From: Filobasidium wieringae
Taxonomy: Eukaryota; Basidiomycota; Tremellomycetes; Filobasidiales; Filobasidiaceae
Assembly (NCBI GenBank): GCA_001600055.1
Contig: BCIV01000001.1
Location: 1,791,774 to 1,855,773 of the forward strand
DNA: 64,000 bases
Direction of reading: 5' to 3'
Shown here: positions 19,890 through 31,450 of the stretch, in pieces
Numbering within the stretch: position 1 is the first letter of the stretch
Layout: every line of letters starts with the position of its first letter
Translations under genes and position numbers: made by a program
The notes under the pieces: model-generated
Told to the model about the DNA's origin: nothing
Database searches by the model: none
Seen by the model: the letters and a program-made list of their open reading frames with translations, nothing else

Positions 19890-22126
19890 TCAAATAAACA
19901 TCTGAACGACCGCCTCAGGATCAGGCACCCATCCTCCCCCGAGCTGCTTACTTCCATACATCCTCCCACATCGTCTGCCGACAGGACAAGCCCATTGATA
20001 CGTAACGACCTCGACCTTGGACTTCCCTCCCTTCTTCTTTTTGTTAGATTTGGCGGGAAGAGGTGGGGCTTTCCGTTTCAGTGCTTGACCGGTAGGAGCA
20101 GGCGGGTCCGGGTTCTTCATCGAGCTCCGGGTTGTACGTCTTCCTCCCGTCCCATCATCAATCGAACCATTTCCATTCCCGTTCAAAGCTCCGATAGCCT
20201 GGTTTCCTAATTGCCCATCGACCGTTCCCTCCTCATCATCCAACCCAATAATCTCATCCGGAGCCCGAACGAGTATCGGCGGCCTGCTCATCTCCTCCAT
20301 ACATTTCGCATCGACAGCATGTCCGCAAGGCAAAGCAAATACCCTCTGACTCTCATCCTTCATCCCTTCGCTCGTATAGAGCGGTAAGCGGCATCGAGCG
20401 CAAACCAAAGTCTGTTTCATCTTGGTCTTCTTGCTCTTCACCTTCTCCTCGGTGAATGGTGCTTCATCGTCCAGGTCCAATCGAATAACAGAGGAGGGTG
20501 AAACAGCCGCATCGTTCGCCTCTCGATCGAAATCCACCGTAAAAGGAGCAACAGGAGGGTTTCTGTGACCTACGAAATTGACCCCCGTCCATGCCTCTTC
20601 GACAGCCTGAGGCTCATTGTGATGGTGATGATGATGATGATCGAGAAGACCAAATCCATGCCGACCAGCCAAAACGGTCAGATAGGCTTGTTGTAGTTGT
20701 ACGTCAGCTCTGACCTGTTCCATATGTTGGTCGATGGTGGGTTGGACGGGCTCAGCTCCCCAAGCTCCCGCTCCACCTCTGCCTAATCCTCCTCTCGGAG
20801 GACGTTGATTCGCTCCAGCTCCAGCTCCAGGAACAGGCGGTGCAGCAGCTCCAAATCCGAATGCAGACCCAGGTCCAGTGGGGTAACCTCCAAGCATCGC
20901 AGGTATAGTCCCTAGCATTCGAGATATCGGATTATTTAGCCAGCCGTTGTTGGCCGGTGGGACCGGGGCAGGGAGGTTGTTCCGAATGGCAGGTCCCGAT
21001 GGTCTCATCGCTGCTGCCCTCGCTCGCCTGCCATCTTCCCTCTGGGCCCTTTGAGCCTCTTGTTCCGCTGGACCGAGAACTGACAAGTAATGCAAATTGA
21101 AGATAAGGATCACGTGGGTTCTTGCGATGAGGTCGGGAAAAGGAAAGACCACATACATTGAACCCGTCGGCGTTCTGCCGCTCTTTCTTCTGCTCGTTGC
21201 CTTGCTAATGAATCGAGACCCGACGGGTTGATGGCAGAATTATTACTTCCTTCTGCTCGAACGCTTTGTTCTGCCGCTCTTTCTGCTACTCGTTGCCTTG
21301 CTAATGTCTCGAGGCCCGACAGGTCGATGGCAAAATCATTACTTCCTTCTGCTCGAACGCTTTGTTCTGCCGCTCTTTCTGCTCCTCGTTGCATTGCTAA
21401 TGTCTCGAGGCCCGAAAGGTCGATAGATCCTGCTCGAAAGTTTTCCCAAGGTCCAGCAGGTGCATCCTCCCCTAGCTGTCTTCTATTCCTAGCGCTTCTA
21501 TTCGTTGCTCTGGCAGGAGGAGGGTCGCCATCGTTGATGATCTGGTTGTTGCCCTGCTGGGCATTGCCTCGCCTTAATAACCTTCTCCAATCCAAGCGCG
21601 GCTCTTGCTCCTCATCGTCATCGCTTGCTCCGAAAATGGCGTCTGCTCGTTGTCGTCGAGCCTCTGCGGTGACTCGTTCATATTCCGCTTCGTCTCGTTG
21701 GAGTGTCGATTGAGCTCGTGCCAGGTTGACTGCAGCGTCTTCGTAGTTCCGAAGGGCTGTCCCCAACTCTTCATCATCGCTGGCTGCAAAGAGAGGTTGT
21801 TCCTGAGGTTGCGAGGGAGCAGTTGTGTTCCATGGATCAGGTTCGGTATGGCCAGTCTGGCGGAGTTCAGGAACACTTGGAATTCGATTCGAACTATTCC
21901 TATCTAGAGATGAACCGCCGCCAGCGATCATTGGGGAATAAGTAGCAGAGCTAGATGCAGTTACGCCGTAGGGATTTTGAGTACGAGTACGGGATTGAGA
22001 GGGTAGATCTGCGAGGGCAGGAGGGAAGGGGGTGTTGTCCATTTCTCGAATGTCGTCCGAGTTGATGGGAATGTCATCGTAATCTTGATCGGAGGAAGGT
22101 GCGTTTGAGCGAAGAGATCGGGACAT
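19890..22126 (-). CDS. Split-RING-like zinc-binding protein with tandem repeats
   Basis: Exons in transcript order: 22126-21157 and 21079-19890; 719 aa. Residues about 227-323 hold three tandem 32-residue units rich in AERAAEQSVRAEG and IDLSGLETLARQR. The middle is Pro/Gly-rich with seven consecutive histidines (471-477). The C-terminus has cysteines spaced like a RING: CARC (C550, C553), then CGHAVDAKC (C575, H577, C583) and, after about 100 residues of low complexity with a basic KKKKGGK segment, a final CPVGRRC (C688, C694). This would be a RING with a long insertion between the third and fourth ligand groups, suggesting a ubiquitin or SUMO ligase, but the insertion makes that uncertain. 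The ATG at 22126 is the first in frame. No named ortholog recognised. Confidence 0.7.
21160..21447. repeat. Three tandem 96-bp coding repeats
   Basis: The hexamer CTGCCG starts equivalent positions at 21175, 21271 and 21367, so the period is exactly 96 bp (32 codons). The second and third units are nearly identical; the first is more diverged. The repeats lie in exon 1 of the RING-like gene, on the minus strand, and keep the frame. Confidence 0.85.
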
Positions 22127-22588
22127 AGCGTCCAGGATGTCTTCGTGCAAGAAACGGGTTGTAGAGGAAAGGTAATATCTAGTCACAAAGATGATGACAG
22201 AATCGAGGTCAGGATGTTTGATCTCAGGTCATCGAGGTAAGATTTTAACCTTACAATAGATTTAGTTTCGTAGATATTGTATGGAGGCGTTCAAATGTAG
22301 CTACCGTTCAATCGGGCTGATTCATAAAGCTTATCGCATCATTCTGGCTGTAGTGTATTTCAGTTTCTTCGATTTTCAAGAGTTGAGCGATTCATGGTTG
22401 AACTCAAAATGGTCTCATTCCCTCTTTGAATCGTTCCGGTACCCCTTTATTGTAATCCAACATAACCTGGTGCGGATGCAAAACTTGGGTATGAATCATC
22501 ATGGCCTTTTTGGTCCATCGAACGAGGTTCTCATTCATGCTACGGATACATGCTACACTCTGCGTCGATTGCGGTACATCGTTCTAGT
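22127..22588. other. Intergenic, no gene seen
   Basis: A 462-bp spacer between the 5' end of the RING-like gene and the 3' end of the glucosidase II gene, both on the minus strand. It should contain the RING-like promoter. No RNA gene or repeat seen. Confidence 0.5.
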
Positions 22589-25500
22589 CTAGAAAGTAAT
22601 ACTCCAGTCCTCTACCACCTTGACTGCAGGGTTCTTGACAGTCAACTTGCTAGCCGTTCCCTCACTGCTGGTCGACGCCGCAGCTCCAGCTTCCCAGAAC
22701 CACTCGAGTTCCGTTCCTGCCACTGTGACACTAGAGGGCTTGCTCTTGAGTCCGAGGACGATGATTTGCTCAATCTTGACCCCAGCGATCCCTTCAGCCC
22801 ATGGCCCGCGAGAGGGAGAATAAGCTGCGACCTGCGTCTCGCTCTCTCCCGAACTTCGAAGATCGTGGTTGGACAGGGTGAATCGCTTACCAGAAGCGGT
22901 CAGCTTGAACTCTCGTAACACGAACAAGCCCTGTTCATAGTCGAAGGAATCTCCATCGTCCAGGTAAAGCTTGCCACTTGCGGTTCCGTCAACACCCACT
23001 GCGACGATCAGAGTGAACGGATCACGCCACATGAGCGTCGATGCTCTTCTGGCACGAGTTCGGATGGGGAGGATAGAACCCCCTTGAAGAAGGACAGGGA
23101 AGCTTTCGAGAGGGGCAGGCACCTTGACGTGACGCGACCTCTTGGAAGCGGGATAGACTCGGTGAGAAAAGTAGTTGTAGTATGGCTAAATCGAGCTTGA
23201 TTCAGCTTTCCAACTTCGACAAGTATGTCTGTCAGGACTTACCTGGTTGTCAGAAAGATATACAAGAGCTTCCTCGGCTCCAGCAGTAGTGACAGGTTTA
23301 ACTAGCAATCCAGAGCTTCCAACGTAGTATTGATCGTCAATCGCGAATCCAGACTGATCGGTAGGGAAAACGGCGTATTGAGGTCTATTCAGGCGCTCAA
23401 GTTCAGTTAAGAGAGCTATCGGCCTGGAAAATGAACCCTACTCACCGCATCGTGGGAAGTCCTGAAACGCTAGCCTCATAGAAGGCTGTGTACCAGACCG
23501 ACAACATCTGATATCTGAGCTGAATGATATCCCTCATAATTCCCTTGTATGGCTCGTCGAACAGGAATGGTTCCCTTCGCTTAGTGTCGATATGGGCGTG
23601 AGCTCGGAAGAAAGGCATAAAAGCACCAGCTTGATACCATCTGATGAGCATCTCAACGCTTGGGTTACCGAAGAAACCACCAACGTCCGCTCCAGAGAAG
23701 GTCATTCCACAAACGTTGAGAGACAACAGCATAGCAGTCTGACCGGCCATGTGTTCCCATGTACCCATGTTGTCTCCAGTCCAGATAGCTCCATATCGCT
23801 GAGAACCAGGGAAGAAACTCCTCGAGAGGACGAAAGGACGCTTCTTTGGGCTTTCACGTTCGACAAGGGCATCATACGTCGCGCGTTGGAAGGTCATACC
23901 GTTGATGTTGTGCACATCACGGTGTTCCCAGCCACCATCGTGGATGTTGTCCCTGGGCATGGAGATCTCAGGACCGTCAAAGACCGAAGGCTCATTCATA
24001 TCGTTCCAGATGTAAAGGAACTTGGTAGAATCCTCCCAAACCTTGAAAGAGAACATGTCGGTCCACCAACTCCAACTTTTCGGGTTGAAGAAGTCGACCC
24101 AGACACTGCTCCCGGTCCAGCACCATCCTTCGAAGTTACTAGAGTTGTCGTTTCGCTTGGTGATGATATCCTTCTCAACCGCATCCTTATATACTCGGAA
24201 GGTATCGGCTTTCTTGATATGAGGATCCACGATAGCGACCATCTGCGTCAAGATTATGAGTGGTCAGCAATTTTTTACCTGAAACAACCTTTTCAACCAG
24301 TCTTACCTTTCTACCCATAGAACCAATTTCCTCCTGCATTTTGACAGGATCAGGGAATTGCTTCTTGTCCCAATCAAAGTACTTATGCTCAGCGGCATAT
24401 TCGATATCCAACCAAGTGACATCAAGAGGAATATCGTCTTCATCGAACCTCCTGTTCACTTCAAGGACATCGACCTGATCCAGGTAGTTCCACCTGCACT
24501 GGTGATAGGCAATCGACCAGAGAGGGGGGACAGGAGCGGTTCCAGTCAATGAGGCATACTGTGAGAAAAGGTCGTTTGGCTTGGGACCAGGGAGGATGAA
24601 GAGGTCCATAATTCCACTCTCAGAAATCCAGTGAGTTTGAACACCTGATTTTGGGTGCTTGACATCTACCAAAGTTTCCGATCCCACCAGGTTCAATATT
24701 CCAACGGAGTGTTTCGAAGTTTGAGCGTGAATCATCGGTATGTTTCCGTACATAGACATTGGTGAATCGGCTTCGTATTCGAAGATGTCAACGTTGTAAA
24801 GACGGTAGGGTTCTTTGAAGGCGCCCTCTCCGGACCCATCCGTAGATCGTAAAGACAAAGGTGAAGCGTGTTCTGCAAGACCATAGACATGCTCAGCTCC
24901 AGGGAAGGAGATATCTACCGCGAATCCTTCGGGACCTGTCATTGTGAGAGAAAGCTGACACGTAAGACGAAGATTTGCCTAAGCTGTCATCATTCGACCT
25001 ACCCTTTGGCTTGGAATCGGTCCACTTGCTCCAGGTTTCCTGGAACATATCCTTGTCTGGTTCTCCTTCGAACCACGTCGTATCTTTCTTCTCAGCAGAT
25101 CCCAGGACGACCTGTGCGTCACCTTCTCCACCTTCGATAACCTCTTGCTTGGATTCCTTCTCCCGGAAATGCTCCATATGGAAGAGGTTCCGGTCGTTGA
25201 TAGTCATGACAGTCTCCTGTCCTTGCTTAAAGGTGATGTGGAAAGGATCGTGTTGAATTTCTAGAGAAAGAGAATGTTCAGGTCCGTAAGTGAAGGTAGT
25301 CAATTTCCCGTTCTTCGAGGTCTTCTGCGTGACGTTCTTCATGGATACCAAGGTGGGCTCCGATTCGACCAATGCCCATTTGGCTGCCTCGTCATATCGC
25401 TTCCAAGGCAGTTTCGAGCCTACTTCGTCAACCCGAACTCGTGCAATACCATCCCCCTTCTGTAGAAAGTCAAGCTGGAGCTCAAATTGAATGTCTTCGT

Positions 25501-25738
25501 ATAACGAAGTGTGCAGGGGGAAGGTCCACGATGCGGCATCCTTCCCCTTCGTGGTAATAGGTGCATCCAGAGTATAAGGCGATCGAAAACCTGCGTTATC
25601 CGCCCTCTCGGCGATTCCTCTTAGCCTCCTGCAAAAGGATTGCTGATGACATTCTTTGAAGTCGTGATGTTTGGCTGCAAGAGCTTGTAGAGGTCCTCCT
25701 ACCAAAGCTAGCGCTGCTAGCCAATGTGAAAGGATCAT
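22589..25738 (-). CDS. ROT2: Glucosidase II alpha subunit (GH31)
   Basis: Exons in transcript order: 25738-25003, 24935-24307, 24242-23446, 23384-23243, 23185-22589; 966 aa, within the family range. An ER-lumen enzyme that trims the two inner alpha-1,3-glucoses from N-glycans and so controls entry to the calnexin cycle. The N-terminus is a signal peptide (MILSHWLAALALVGG, then ALAAKHH) followed by the cysteine-containing DFKECHQQSFCRRLRG typical of this subunit. The GH31 catalytic region holds IWNDMNEPSVF with nucleophile D536 and WTGDNMGTWEHM with acid/base D612, plus SGADVGGFFG and RWYQAGAFMPFFRAHAH. The C-terminal beta domains follow. No ER-retention tail is seen (ends DWSITF), as expected since the beta subunit retains it. 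Divergent from PPG1. Confidence 0.96.
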
Positions 25739-26188
25739 GACCTGTAACAGAACCGGGTCATCGTTTAGAGGTAATTTCAGCCGCTAGCATCATATATAAC
25801 CGACAAACTCGACAAACCTCTTGAAGATAGCTGTTCTCCTAGACTTTGAAATCAGGAGATCAAACACAATTGTTGAACACAGAAAGGTCGATGTGAGTGA
25901 TAGATAGCCAGAGTTCAAGATTCGTCACGTCACAAAAGGTTGAGCCGCGCTTCGACTCGTATGTCGGAATTTCGAAAAGGCTCAACTTAGATCATTCCGA
26001 TCCTATTCGAATCGTTGCACCTCTCACCCGGCAGAACAATCCCTGAGCATCTGTAAAATTAGAATTCTGATTTGTTCTCTGTGGTCGTCCTTCCAACTGC
26101 CAGTAATTCGACATATCCCCCGATTTGCTCAGACGCCTTCATCTATTGCTATTCCTACTCATCAGAACTCGCTCTACCTACCTCTCGC
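25739..26188. promoter_or_regulatory. Divergent ROT2/PPG1 promoter region
   Basis: A 450-bp spacer between divergent start codons. No TATA box or clear repeat stands out; the sequence before the PPG1 ATG is pyrimidine-rich. Confidence 0.4.
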
Positions 26189-27930
26189 ATGGCGCCTTTC
26201 AATCTAGACCAATGTATAGAACAAGCATTCAAGAAACAACTTCTGGGTGAAGCGCTGCTCCGAGAGATATGTGAAAAAACAAAAGAAGTGCTTATGCGGG
26301 AGAGCAATGTCGTGCATGTTAGCTCACCCGTAACGGTAGTTGGTGATATCCATGGGTAAGCCTATTCATTTAAAAATGTACGCAAGACTAAGATTAGCGT
26401 GGGGTACAATGATATTCAAAGCCAGTTCCATGACCTAATAGAGGCATTCCGAGTAGGAGGGAGTGCACCAGAGACGAACTACCTGTTCTTAGGTAAGTTA
26501 ACCTGCTATTGTCTATCTACAGGGTTTATCATGCTGATTTGCCCTATGATCAATCAGGGGATTATGTGGATCGAGGTTTACACTCAGTAGAAACTATATC
26601 GTTGCTCACATGCCTAAAATTGCGGTATCCTGAACGAGTGCAGTTGATCAGAGGGAATCACGAAACGAGAGCGGTAACCCAGGTCAGTCAATTCTGCCTC
26701 TACCTTCCCTCTTACCTGTGAAGCGAGCGTTGGCTGGGAGCTCTACACCATGCATCAAAAATGATGTCAACTTAACAGAAATGTCGAGATTCAGAACTTT
26801 CCAGAGGTTAACACCTCTGAGAGAGAAAGGAAATGATCAAGCGTCCATCAAGATTGTCTTCGCTGCGCTGTTGATATCAAGGTATACAACCTCTACCCTA
26901 AGGCTCCTTACAACGGATTCCAATGGGAAGAGGAATGGAACCGGATGTAGGCGCTCCGAAGGGGGTCGGACGAAGAACGGAGAACTGATTAGATGCATGG
27001 TGCTCGAGGCGATAGTCGACATTTACGGGCGGATGGGACGACAGGAATCTGACAGCCATGTTCAAGGGGCTGACCTTTCGCTTCCTTTTTTTGAACTTTA
27101 TAGACTTATGGGTTCTATACGGAATGCGTACGGAAATATGGGTCGCCAGTCGTATGGCAGTATTTCACGGACATGTTCGACTTCCTGACTCTCAGTGTCG
27201 TCATCGACGATGCAATATTCTGCGTCCATGGAGGTCAGTGTTTAAGGAACTCGTCTCGGAACATGTGACTAATCAGTACTCTGGCTTGATACAGGACTCA
27301 GTCCATCGATACATTGCATTGATCAGATTAAAGTGATAGATCGATTTAGAGGTCAGTCTACCACAAGGTCATGCATCTTGTTTCATGCTGTCTGATTGTC
27401 TGCTTTGGCCCAGAGATCCCACATGAAGGACCAATGGCGGATCTGGTTTGGTCAGATCCAGATCCAGACAAGGAGGAATTTGCCATCAGCCCAAGGGGAG
27501 CAGGGTTCACATTTGGTTCTTCTATCGTGAAGAAATTCTTGGAAATCAACGGCATGAATCATGTTCTGCGAGCGCATCAGCTGTGTATGGAGGGTTACTG
27601 CGTAATGTACGACGACCGCTTGAGTACAGTCTGGAGTGCGCCAAATTACTGCTATAGGTAAGCAGTCTTTTATCCTTACGGGCTCGTATTCGAGAAGCTA
27701 AGCAAGGTATCCGAATACAGATGCGGAAACGCGGCCAGTATATTAGAGGTCTCGCCAGGAGGCAGGCGATTCTTCAACGTGTTTGATGCTGCACCAGAGA
27801 ACGAGCGAGACGGACCAAATCAAGCAGAAGCTCAGGCCCAGAAGGTTAGCACGAGTTATGGCAATCTCCGCAAACCCGAAACTGACCTCACCTATCGGGC
27901 GTCAATCAGGCTGTTTCCTATTTCCTGTGA
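26189..27930 (+). CDS. PPG1: PP2A-family serine/threonine phosphatase Ppg1
   Basis: Eight exons: 26189-26355, 26422-26492, 26558-26682, 27104-27233, 27295-27351, 27414-27657, 27721-27844, 27910-27930; 312 aa, the exact size class of PP2A-like catalytic subunits. Metal and catalytic motifs: [78 protein letters not shown] and [12 protein letters not shown] point to the Ppg1 branch rather than PP4 or PP6. The final 21-nt exon supplies the conserved YFL C-terminus used for carboxymethylation. Ppg1 acts in a STRIPAK-like complex. Intron 3 (26683-27103) is 421 nt against about 60 for the others. Confidence 0.93.
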
Positions 27931-29015
27931 TTTATAGATTTCCAATCACCGCATACCACGCTTCTCTGTTTCATCCCTTGCATTAATTGCATAACGAGTA
28001 AGAATGTCATAAATACGTTGTATAATCAGGTTGGCTGTATGAATAGACGGACCAAGTTCTGAAATCGGCCTGGACACGACGGCTATTTTCTTTCCATGCG
28101 GCCGACCGCTTGTAATACAACGGCGGCTCATTGTATATGACATACATGGACACAGCGATGTCGATTCGTGATCGTGATTCACGATTCACGATGCACATGG
28201 ATTGGTATTTTTCGATTCCCTTGGAGGTCATCGAGGCTGAAGTTGGGCTTTTTCAAATATCTCAACTTTAGAAGTACTAAGCAGTTTCCCCATGACACAA
28301 GGAGAATGTGTGATCTCTAGCCTTGTTATATAACTATATGGCAACGCTATATCAGTGATAAGTCTGTAAATTTTGATGTGGTGCTTACAGGTCAACCTGG
28401 CTTGGTGTCTTCACCAAAGGTATGAAGAGATCATACAACATAGCAGGGACATGACTTTTGATAGAGAGGAGGCTGACATGTTGATACAGTTGGCGAATCG
28501 AACATAGCTCCACAGAAGAAACAGCCTGATATTCCCTTCTAAGGTTAGGACATTGTTGGAGATAGGGGTTGACTTCAATGATCATGTCTGAACACGATTG
28601 CCCAACACGGCGGGTCTTGTCTCAAAGTCACGATCTCAGTTGAAAGCTAACGAAATCGGGCGATCGGATGGGCCGTAGAGGTGTACCATTTACTCGATCG
28701 TGGTCCCTTCATTCCTCTGTAAACAGAAAACGGCGTACTGCAGCAGCAAGTAACGCTACCGTAACTTCCAGATGATCGACTTCACTAAATCTCGTCTTCT
28801 AACCCTTTTCTTAACTGGTCTTCAGATGTGAACGCAATTGCACATGCATAAGTTATAGCTACATTTGACTACTCGTGTATATATTATGACGAAAAAGCAA
28901 CCTTCTAAACGGTTCTCAGTAAATATGATGATATGTTCCTACGACTTCCGGCCTTTCCCTCCTTTCCTGTCCATCTTCGATTCGGATCGAAACGCGAGAC
29001 TGAAAAGACGCGCGC
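27931..29015. other. Intergenic, no gene seen
   Basis: About 1.1 kb between the convergent ends of PPG1 and the secreted cysteine-rich gene. Only short frames without motifs. A 15-bp near-palindrome (ATCGTGATTCACGAT, 28171-28185) lies within a patch of related CGTGAT/ATTCACG repeats at 28161-28192. Confidence 0.5.
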
Positions 29016-30388
29016 TCAGTCCCACCTGACGAACCTCTTGGTAGGGGCGGCAGGAGCGACGGAAGTGATGATCGAAGCGATAGTGGCGATGGACTCGGTA
29101 GGGACTCCGCTGATGGGGATGGGAGGAAGGCTGGTGGTAGGGAGAGGGACGCTGCTTACGGGAGCGACGGTAGGGACGCCGGAGATGGAGGCGGTAACGG
29201 TGCTGGCGGAAGCGGAAGAGGTAAGGGAGGTAGAGGTGGTGTTGGTTCCGATGGTAACATTGTAGGCGGTCTCGTTCACAGAGGCAGGAAGAGTGGCGTC
29301 TGTGATGAGTAACGGAAATGAGTGATATGCCCCTATAAATCGTAGAAGACCAACAGCTACTCACTGGAACCAACATCAATAGCACAAACGCCCTCGTAAA
29401 GACTAGTAACGGTCCAAGTTCCGTTGCTGGAAGTGTTGTTCAAAGGCAAGTTGGTGTAGTTGGCAACGTAACTCTGGGGAATCTTGAAAGTCAAGTTCTC
29501 CAACTGAGGGTAATCCATCAAGACGACATCGACACTGGCAGCTACGCAATCGTTGCATCCGAGCTGGTTGACGAACTGGGTGTCCTTGGGGAGAGCTAGG
29601 ATTTGTTGGTAAGCGGTAGCGTTTGCTCCGAGGATGAGGGAGTCGATGTAGGTGTTGGTGAAGCTGACGTTGAGGTAGTCTTCCACTTGAGAGAGGAGTG
29701 CGATAGGGCAGAAGGTTCCGTTGCTGGAAGCGGAGGTACCGTTGGTAGCCAACTCGGTCGAGCTGCCAGATTAGACGAGTCGATCATCAGAACCAAGCGT
29801 CTCTGCTAAACACAATTAGAGGCTGGGAATGACTCACTTGGAAGACAAACAGGCGACCTTCCTGGCAGTGCTATAAGCACCCATGATGGTCTCGACAGTT
29901 CCGTTGGAGATACCAAACCTGCTTAATTCGGTGGAACAACCGCTCAAGACGGTCTGGGTGGCATTGTTGATCACCTCGGGAGTACAGGCAGGGGCCGCAC
30001 AGAGAGAGCTGAGGTAGTCGTTGACATTGGGAAGGACGGAAGTGCTGTTGTTCTCCAAGACTGATCGATCGGAAGAAAGGTCAGGCGAGCGAACAAGGCA
30101 TGTTAGATAGGAAGAAAACTCACTAGGGTAGAGGTTCCCGGTTTGAAGACAAGACGACAACGAGGAGTTGGAGGCCAAGACAGTGGTCACTGCGGTCCTA
30201 CAAGCGGGACTCAACCTGTTCGAACGGACATCAAGTCAGCTCGAAGACTCTGCCCACATTCAATCCGATCAAGACACTTACAATTGCTGAGCATACCCGA
30301 TGATCTGGAGAGGAGTCGATTGGCTCAATTGAGCAGAAGCTCCGGTGGCCAAGACGGTTGCGGCGGCAGCGGCAGTGGAGAACTTCAT
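29016..30388 (-). CDS. Secreted cysteine-rich glycoprotein, unknown function
   Basis: Exons in transcript order: 30388-30282, 30215-30124, 30060-29838, 29762-29365, 29299-29016; 367 aa. A signal peptide (MKFSTAAAAATVLATGASA) is followed by two related cysteine-containing blocks: one around SPACRTAV, SSCLQTG, YLTCL and SLCAAPACTPE, the other around FCPIALL, LGCNDCVAA and EGVCAID. There are more than ten N-glycosylation sequons (for example NGTF, NVSF, NLTF, NETA, NVTI). The last 90 residues are Ser/Thr/Pro-rich and probably O-mannosylated; they end KRFVRWD with no hydrophobic GPI signal, so secretion or wall retention by sugar is more likely than GPI anchoring. A TATATAA box lies at 30469-30475, 80 bp upstream. 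No named family is recognised with confidence. Confidence 0.8.
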
Positions 30389-31450
30389 TTTATATAGATC
30401 GGATTGATTGTTTGATTCGTTCTAGATGTGTTTGAGTTGTGGAATAGCGAAGTGGTGGTGGATGTGAGTTATATACGACTTTTGAGTGGATTACTACAAG
30501 TAGCAAGTAGCAAATAGAGCGAGAGGACTTTATGCTAAGTAGGAGAACACGTTCACAGACACAGTGACGTCTACGATTCCTGGGCAACTGCGCTTTTGAC
30601 AAAAAGCACGGTCCGCTCGTGGTCCAAGTGCTCCGCTGACTAACGAGGGAACGGTTCCTCTACAGCTTGAGCCAAAAGGAAAAATGGTGGAGCGGGGCGG
30701 CATTCCGCTCTTCATTTCACGCGGCTAAGCGAGATCTTACTCCACAATGCCGAGAACCTCGGGGGGCGTGATCAGCACGCACTGACGTCACATCCGCCAA
30801 CGCGCTTGGGGCACAGCCTCGGATCTCAGCGTTGCAGTTCGTAGATCGCAGAGTCGCTAGAGTATCAGAGTACGTCTAGAGTCGTTCATGCAATTATTTC
30901 TGTTCGTCGCTTGGATCTCTTGAGCTCTTGCTCTTTTGCTTCTCCAGAAGCTCTGACTCAGCTACCCATCAGCTGTACAATTCCTTATTGCTAGACTATA
31001 CGAGAATTACGTTGATGCAAGCTTTCACCATCTTGTGAAGTACTTCTAGTGAGAGGCAGAATCAAAGTACATATCAAATATGCCAACCCGTAGAATGGAG
31101 CAGGTATATCACGTTCAGAGGAACCGGACTATATCGGTGGACTTGAATCGTCTACGTAGACCTACAGCTGTCTGCTATTTGCACTGCAAGTCCGCATCAG
31201 AGAGCCTCGTGATGGCTCATCGATCAAAAGCGCAAACGCGCTACAGTCTGAAACACGAAGAATATTGCTTCCGACTACGCATTCCGTGAACGCAGGGTCG
31301 ACGAGCCTCCTTTGATTCATCTGAACAACAACAGAGCTCTACTAACGTATGTAACATCCATAACAAGGCCAGAAGACGAGCTCATCCTCATTCTCATCCT
31401 TTGACAATTCTAAACTTCAGGCAATATATATACCATCATCAGCCAACAAG
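30389..31450. other. Intergenic with divergent promoters
   Basis: About 1.06 kb between the divergent secreted-protein and F-box genes. It includes the TATATAA element at 30469-30475 for the minus-strand gene. A 69-codon frame at 31080-31289 shows no motif. Nothing else supported. Confidence 0.5.
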
